Assembly: GCA_011523655.1 (NCBI GenBank)
Contig: WTGH01000040.1
Location: forward strand, 1-64,000
Source of the DNA: Rhodospirillaceae bacterium
GTDB taxonomy: Bacteria; Pseudomonadota; Alphaproteobacteria; Bin65
Length of the DNA: 64,000 bases
Direction: 5' to 3'
The translations under genes were made by a program, and so were the position numbers. Shown here piece by piece: positions 62,183-64,000 of the stretch (the first letter of the stretch is position 1; each line of letters opens with the position of its first letter). The notes beneath the pieces were generated by a model, which did no database searches, was not told the origin of the DNA, and saw only the letters and a program-made list of their open reading frames with translations.

Positions 62183-62959
62183 TCAGTCTTCGCCGAGATA
62201 GGCGGCGCGGACCTCGTCGTTGCCGCGAATCTCGTCAGGCGCGCCGGTCGCGATAGCCTCGCCGTAGACCAGCACGGTAATCCGGTCGGCCAGCGCGAAG
62301 ACGGCATCCATATCGTGCTCGATCAGCAGGATGGTGTGGTCGCGGGCGAAGCCGCGCAGCAGCTCGACCATGTGGGCCGATTCCTCGGCGCCCATGCCTG
62401 CCGTCGGCTCGTCGAGCAGCAGCATGGACGGCCCGGTGGCCATCGCCATGGCGATCTCGAGCTGGCGCTGCTCGCCGTGGGACAGGTCGGCGGCCAGCGT
62501 ATCGGCGCGATGGCCCAGGCCCACGGTTTCGAGCGCCTGGCGCGCCGGAGCGCGCAGCGCCCGGTCGGTCTGCGCCGGCTTCCAGAACTTGAAGGAATGG
62601 TCGGCATGGGCCTGGACGGCGAGCGCGACATTGTCCTCGGCGGTGAAGTCCAGAAATATGCTGGTCACCTGGAACGACCGGGCCAGGCCGAGCATGGAAA
62701 TCTTGTGCGCCGGCAGGCCGGCGATATCGTGGCCGTCGAAGATGATCTCGCCGCTGTCCGGCCTTATCGCGCCGCTGAGTTGCGCGATCAGGGTCGTCTT
62801 GCCGGCGCCGTTCGGGCCGATGATGGCGTGAACCTCGCCGCGCTCGACCGAGAGGTTGACGTTCCGGGTCGCGTGGACCTGGCCGAAGCTCTTGGACAGG
62901 TCGCGGACTTCGAGATGCAGGCCGGGGAGATGCAGGCCCGGGCGCGGGGAGTCAGCCAT
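62183..62959 (-). CDS. livG: ABC transporter ATP-binding protein (LivG type)
   Basis: 258-residue ATPase. Walker A is AIIGPNGAGKTTLIAQLSG, the LivG-type insertion reads LGLARSFQVTSIFLDFTAEDNVALAVQAH, the signature is ADLSHGEQRQLEIAMAMA, Walker B is PSMLLLDEPTAGMGAEESAHMVELL, and the switch is LLIEHDMDAVF. It starts at ATG 62959 and overlaps the livM end by 8 bp. The ATPase pair LivG-LivF energises the LivH/LivM permeases. Confidence 0.96.
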   Translation of the reverse strand: MADSPRPGLHLPGLHLEVRDLSKSFGQVHATRNVNLSVERGEVHAIIGPNGAGKTTLIAQLSGAIRPDSGEIIFDGHDIAGLPAHKISMLGLARSFQVTSIFLDFTAEDNVALAVQAHADHSFKFWKPAQTDRALRAPARQALETVGLGHRADTLAADLSHGEQRQLEIAMAMATGPSMLLLDEPTAGMGAEESAHMVELLRGFARDHTILLIEHDMDAVFALADRITVLVYGEAIATGAPDEIRGNDEVRAAYLGED

Positions 62960-64000
62960 CCGACCGGCTCCCGGTCAGCGCCGCCAGCCGTTTCAGCGGA
63001 CTGGGCCAGCCGGCGTAGTCGACGCCGAGCTTCACGATCAGCGACAGCAGGACGAAGGCGAGCACGATGGTGAGCGGCGTCGCCAGCGTGATCAGGAACA
63101 GGAAGATCGCGACGGCGGCGACGAGCAGGACGAAGCCGACGGCAAAGCGCGGCATCGCCGCCCAGTTGTCCGGAATCAGCCCGAACAGGCCGCGCTTGGC
63201 GAACAGCACGAGCAGGACGAGCATCGGGCCGAACACGATCATCCAGTAGTCGCTGCCGACCAGCTCCTGCAGGAACTCCTCGATGCTCAGGAAGGCGAGC
63301 GCGCCGAACACCGGGCCGAAAATCGTGCCCATTCCGCCCATGATGACCATGATCATGATCTCGCCGGAGCGGATCCACATCATGTATTCCGGGGTCAGGA
63401 ATTCCTGGTGGTTGGCGAACAGCGCGCCGGCGACGCCGCAGATCGTCCCGGCGATGACGAAGGCGGTCAGCCGGTAGCGGTAGACCGGATAGCCCAGCGC
63501 CGCCATGCGCACCGGGTTGGAATAGCTGCCCCGGATGACCATGCCGAAGCGGGAGTTCACCAGGCGGCGCAGCAGCAGCAGCGACAGCAGGAGGGCGACC
63601 AGGCAGGCATAATAGAGGGTTGCGCCGTCGCCCTCGTAGAGCAGGTCGTCGCCGATGGTGAAAAAGGCGAAGTCGCTGCGCTCGTCGACCGTCATGCCGT
63701 CGTCGCCGCCGAACGGCTCCAGGCTGATGCCCAGGAAGAACAGCATCTGGGTGAACGCCAGCGTGATCATGATGAAATAGAGGCCGGTCGTGCGCAGCGA
63801 GATCGCGCCGATGACCAGCGCGACCAGCGCCGAGCCGACGATGGCCACGGCAAACTGGAAATAACCGCTGGCCAGGAAACCGTAGGCGCAGGCCTGGCCT
63901 TCCTCGACATCGGCGCAAAAGTCGCCGAAATAGCGGGCCGATACGGCAACGGCATAGGTGCCGAGGCCGATATAGGCGGCGTGGCCGAAACTGATCATGC
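62952..64000 (-). CDS. livM: Branched-chain amino acid ABC transporter permease (LivM type), partial
   Basis: 5'-truncated by the window end; the reading frame is open beyond 64000. Visible are ISFGHAAYIGLGTYAVAVSARYFG (the conserved core motif, usually preceded by one more helix), SALVALVIGAISLRTTGLYFIMITLAFTQMLFFLG, GMVIRGSYSNPVRMAALGYPVYRYRL (LivM loop) and ATIFGPVFGALAFLSIEEFL-type segments. About eight membrane helices are visible. At the window-side end it begins at Met of MISFGHA, but this is internal to the family, so the real start lies outside. It overlaps livG by 8 bp. The C-terminus has an unusually long hydrophobic tail (about residues 290-345 of the visible part). Confidence 0.92.
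   Translation of the reverse strand, partial: MISFGHAAYIGLGTYAVAVSARYFGDFCADVEEGQACAYGFLASGYFQFAVAIVGSALVALVIGAISLRTTGLYFIMITLAFTQMLFFLGISLEPFGGDDGMTVDERSDFAFFTIGDDLLYEGDGATLYYACLVALLLSLLLLRRLVNSRFGMVIRGSYSNPVRMAALGYPVYRYRLTAFVIAGTICGVAGALFANHQEFLTPEYMMWIRSGEIMIMVIMGGMGTIFGPVFGALAFLSIEEFLQELVGSDYWMIVFGPMLVLLVLFAKRGLFGLIPDNWAAMPRFAVGFVLLVAAVAIFLFLITLATPLTIVLAFVLLSLIVKLGVDYAGWPSPLKRLAALTGSRSDG

Overview
The window is about 64 kb of GC-rich DNA. Genes are densely packed, often with ATGA or GTGA overlaps, and many start with GTG. Gene content points to an alphaproteobacterium, probably a Rhodospirillales-like free-living heterotroph: split MetH, an ArsR-methyltransferase fusion regulator, an efp / IMPase / MotA-like / OmpA-like / rpmE neighbourhood, an Mla-type lipid transporter, and many acyl-CoA ligases. 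No transposase, integrase, phage gene or CRISPR array was seen. The first 46 bases are a perfect reverse complement of part of the first gene, which suggests a contig end with a fold-back artefact.

Layout. 0-6.6 kb: ychF, an NYN-domain gene behind a promoter and two hairpins, a dienelactone hydrolase, a glyoxalase-like protein, and a minus-strand operon (FAD reductase, MTA phosphorylase, class II aldolase) that looks like methylthioadenosine salvage. 6.8-11.8 kb: methionine operon (ArsR-methyltransferase regulator, MetH in two polypeptides) behind an AT-rich promoter with an operator-like palindrome. 11.9-12.6 kb: Phd/PIN toxin-antitoxin pair with a leaderless-type promoter. 12.7-19.4 kb: acyl-CoA ligase, EamA permease, a REP-like repeat, a flavin monooxygenase/MarR operon with an operator on its promoter, a histone-deacetylase-like amidohydrolase, and an HCCA isomerase. 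19.5-25.6 kb: fructose-bisphosphate aldolase, thiE and an RND efflux pair. 25.7-26.5 kb: a lower-GC cassette (DUF6338-like membrane protein plus a 44-residue Pro/Lys-rich protein). 26.7-33.2 kb: gamma-glutamyltransferase, glutathione-dependent formaldehyde oxidation (class III ADH and FGH), a tRNA-Val and N-formylglutamate amidohydrolase. 33.6-37.6 kb: Mla operon. 37.8-43.8 kb: rpmE, a giant coiled-coil OmpA/MotB-like protein with its MotA/TolQ/ExbB-like partner, IMPase and efp, all on the minus strand.

43.9-52.6 kb is the most accessory-looking part. Acyl-CoA ligases and two Fe-S proteins related to reductive dehalogenases/QueG are interrupted by a strikingly AT-rich two-gene cassette (winged-helix protein plus PLD-like protein). 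A MNT/HEPN pair and a Uma2-type nuclease follow. 52.7-59.3 kb: metF divergent from a methyltransferase, then an ornithine-cyclodeaminase-like / acyl-CoA ligase / ThDP-enzyme operon. 59.4-61.2 kb: a cyclic-nucleotide-binding patatin. 61.5-64 kb: a branched-chain-amino-acid-type ABC transporter (livF, livG, partial livM) that runs off the window.

The best candidates for undescribed systems are the AT-rich winged-helix/PLD-like pair (48.5-49.8 kb), the DUF6338/Pro-Lys microprotein cassette (25.7-26.5 kb), and the Zorya-like but unlinked stator pair with a roughly 725-residue coiled coil (38.2-42.2 kb). Function in all three is inference.
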